Positions 5,068 through 6,202 of a stretch of DNA of 6,202 nt are shown piece by piece. The notes below the pieces were generated by a model that worked only from the letters and a program-made list of their open reading frames with translations, did not search any database and was not told the origin of the DNA. The stretch is from Desulfuromonadales bacterium (GTDB lineage: Bacteria; Desulfobacterota; Desulfuromonadia; Desulfuromonadales; UBA2294), in NCBI GenBank assembly GCA_030591795.1, contig JAUVAJ010000113.1, positions 1 to 6,202 of the forward strand, in the 5' to 3' direction. Within the stretch, counting starts at the first letter, position 1; each line of letters begins with the position of its first letter. A program made the position numbers and the translations under genes.

Positions 5068-6072
5068 TCAACTGTCAATGGAGCCCAGCGTTTCACGCAG
5101 GCCAGCAACAAACTGTTGTTTGAGCTGTGCCGGCTCAAGCACCTGGACATGTGGCAGGTAGGAATAAAGCCAGGCTAAAATCTCTTTTTCGCCGCTGGCC
5201 TGCAACGACAAAATCAGTGAGCCATCAGCCTGCTCTTCAATAGACTGACTCGGATGCCAATTGCGCTCACGAACCAGATGCGCCACAGCACTACCGAAAC
5301 GAACCTTGAGTTGAAAGGTCTCACCCTCGATCAAGCCAAAAGCACTGCCGGTCAGATCATCGGCATTATACCCTTCGGGAACTTCGAACCGGTCATCTAA
5401 TAATTCAACATGGTCAACACGATCAACCAGAAACAGCCGCAACGCTTTGCGATTGTGCGCATAGCCGCCGAGGTAAAGTGAGTTATTAAAAAACAAGAGC
5501 GTGTATGGATCAAACACATACTCCGTCGCCTCGCGATGCGGCGGAGTATAGGTCAAACGACAGCGATATTGGTAAAGCAACGCCTTACGCAGATCCTTGA
5601 GCAGCTCTTTTTTACCGTAGTAATCTCTGGTTCCCTGGAACCGCGGTGTAGCCGCCGAAGCGATTCGCTCCAGATGGGCCACACTGCGCGGCGGCAGGCT
5701 GGAGCGCAGGCGACCAAAGATTGCTTCGAGATCCTCCTGAAACGGTGTCCCTTGCAAAAATGAGAGTTGACCGCGGCAAAGATAAAGCGTCATTAGCTCT
5801 TCAAGCGAAAAGGTGATCGGCGGGATTTTTTTAAAGCCGGTTATAAAGCGGTATAGAGTGCGACCATCCGGCTCCTTTTCAGAGATCAGTGGATAACCGG
5901 CATCACGGATAGCATCGAGGTCACGATAAACCGTGCGTCTGGTCACGTTTGCCTCTTCAGCGATCTCATCAACCGTCGCCCCGTAGCGTGCTTCCAGAAT
6001 GCGAATTACGTCATGCAGACGGGCCGCCTGACTATATTTTTTTGCCGGCTTACCCGGCTTTCTAGCACTCAC
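5068..6072 (-). CDS. WYL-domain helix-turn-helix transcriptional regulator
   Basis: This is a cytoplasmic DNA-binding regulator of the DeoR-like HTH plus WYL class. With the start chosen here it has 334 residues, normal for the family. An N-terminal winged helix-turn-helix covers about residues 17-76, with the recognition helix in VTRRTVYRDLDAI (43-55) and wing residues DGRTLYRF (69-76). The WYL domain spans about 160-225. Its signature reads LYLGGY at 199-204 in place of the usual WYLVGY, so the tryptophan is replaced by leucine. A WCX-type C-terminal region follows at about 250-330. WYL domains are thought to sense nucleic-acid or nucleotide ligands; the ligand here is unknown. GTG at 6072 is chosen because AAGGA (6082-6078) stands 5 bases before it and it removes an implausible N-terminal extension that reads through the preceding gene. 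The start overlaps the end of that gene by 11 bases, suggesting translational coupling. Confidence 0.9.
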   Translation of the reverse strand: MSARKPGKPAKKYSQAARLHDVIRILEARYGATVDEIAEEANVTRRTVYRDLDAIRDAGYPLISEKEPDGRTLYRFITGFKKIPPITFSLEELMTLYLCRGQLSFLQGTPFQEDLEAIFGRLRSSLPPRSVAHLERIASAATPRFQGTRDYYGKKELLKDLRKALLYQYRCRLTYTPPHREATEYVFDPYTLLFFNNSLYLGGYAHNRKALRLFLVDRVDHVELLDDRFEVPEGYNADDLTGSAFGLIEGETFQLKVRFGSAVAHLVRERNWHPSQSIEEQADGSLILSLQASGEKEILAWLYSYLPHVQVLEPAQLKQQFVAGLRETLGSIDS

Positions 6073-6202
6073 TATCGTCCTTGTCCTGGTAATAGGTATA
6101 TTTGTGGGATTTACCTTTAACTTTATCCGAAGGGTATTTTTGAATATTTTTTTCCATCTTGTCGATGACAGTCTGAGATAAATCAAAACCCAGGGTGTTC
6201 GA
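6062..6202 (-). CDS. C-terminal 46 residues of an unrecognised protein (runs off the window)
   Basis: A minus-strand frame is open from the window edge to a TAG at 6064-6062. The visible tail is polar and charged: GFDLSQTVIDKMEKNIQKYP near the start, then a lysine- and tyrosine-rich stretch (KSHKYTYYQ) and an acidic end (DKDDSEC). There is no membrane segment. I do not recognise the family. It is supported by protein-like composition and by the neat 11-base overlap with the GTG start and ribosome binding site of the WYL regulator, typical of genes in one operon. A 46-codon open frame can occur by chance in roughly one case in ten, so the alternative is that this is the 5' non-coding region of the WYL gene. 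Confidence 0.6.
   Translation of the reverse strand, partial: SNTLGFDLSQTVIDKMEKNIQKYPSDKVKGKSHKYTYYQDKDDSEC
6078..6082 (-). promoter_or_regulatory. Ribosome binding site that decides the WYL regulator start
   Basis: AAGGA on the minus strand lies 5 bases before GTG at 6072. The longer in-frame extension would begin at a TTG at 6186 and has no comparable site, so the GTG start is preferred. The site lies within the last codons of the preceding gene. Confidence 0.65.

Noticed and set aside
5889..5897. Second DnaA-like box (AGTGGATAA, one mismatch) within the WYL gene
   Set aside because: It lies in coding sequence, is not perfect, and is isolated about 2 kb from the box before dnaE. A chance match is the simplest explanation.
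6073..6186. N-terminal extension of the WYL regulator to a TTG at 6186
   Set aside because: The added 38 residues do not fit the family, the TTG lacks a ribosome binding site, and the GTG at 6072 has a well-placed AAGGA and gives the usual length.
4576..6202. A defence island or toxin-antitoxin system around the WYL regulator
   Set aside because: WYL regulators do accompany some phage-defence loci, but no nuclease, helicase, methylase or toxin-like domain is visible here, and the neighbours are housekeeping genes or unrecognised.

Overview
The window is a compact, single-strand stretch of bacterial chromosome: every gene I can support reads on the minus strand, so transcription runs from high to low coordinates. 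By eye the base composition is close to 50% GC. The DnaE, AccA and Maf sequences, and the dnaE-accA order, suggest a proteobacterium, most likely a member of the Desulfuromonadales/Geobacter relatives. That placement is inference from remembered family sequences, not a search result.

Layout in transcription order: (1) 6202-6062, the last 46 codons of an unrecognised gene that enters the window; (2) 6072-5068, a WYL-domain transcriptional regulator whose GTG start overlaps the end of gene 1; (3) a 105-bp gap with two perfect inverted repeats and a consensus -10 box; (4) 4962-4576, a 128-codon gene of unknown function with a strong ribosome binding site; (5) an 83-bp gap with a weak promoter candidate and a 7-bp inverted repeat; (6) 4492-3911, a Maf-family nucleotide pyrophosphatase of the YceF (7-methyl-GTP) type; (7) a 128-bp gap with a terminator-like hairpin, a good sigma70 promoter and a perfect DnaA box; (8) 3782-312, dnaE, the complete catalytic alpha subunit of DNA polymerase III; (9) a 93-bp gap; (10) 218-1, the first 72 codons of accA, which leaves the window.

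Functionally this is a housekeeping locus. DnaE copies the chromosome, AccA supplies malonyl-CoA for fatty-acid synthesis, and Maf removes modified nucleotides. The dnaE-accA neighbourhood also occurs in E. coli. The WYL regulator and the unknown 128-residue gene look like a separate accessory unit upstream. The two palindromes between them are the best candidates for a regulatory circuit.

I see no CRISPR array, insertion sequence, tRNA, rRNA or recognisable defence or toxin-antitoxin genes. No gap between genes exceeds about 130 bases. The observations most worth following are the DnaA box 9 bases before the dnaE start codon, the double-palindrome promoter of the unknown gene, and the apparently intact metal-binding PHP site in DnaE.
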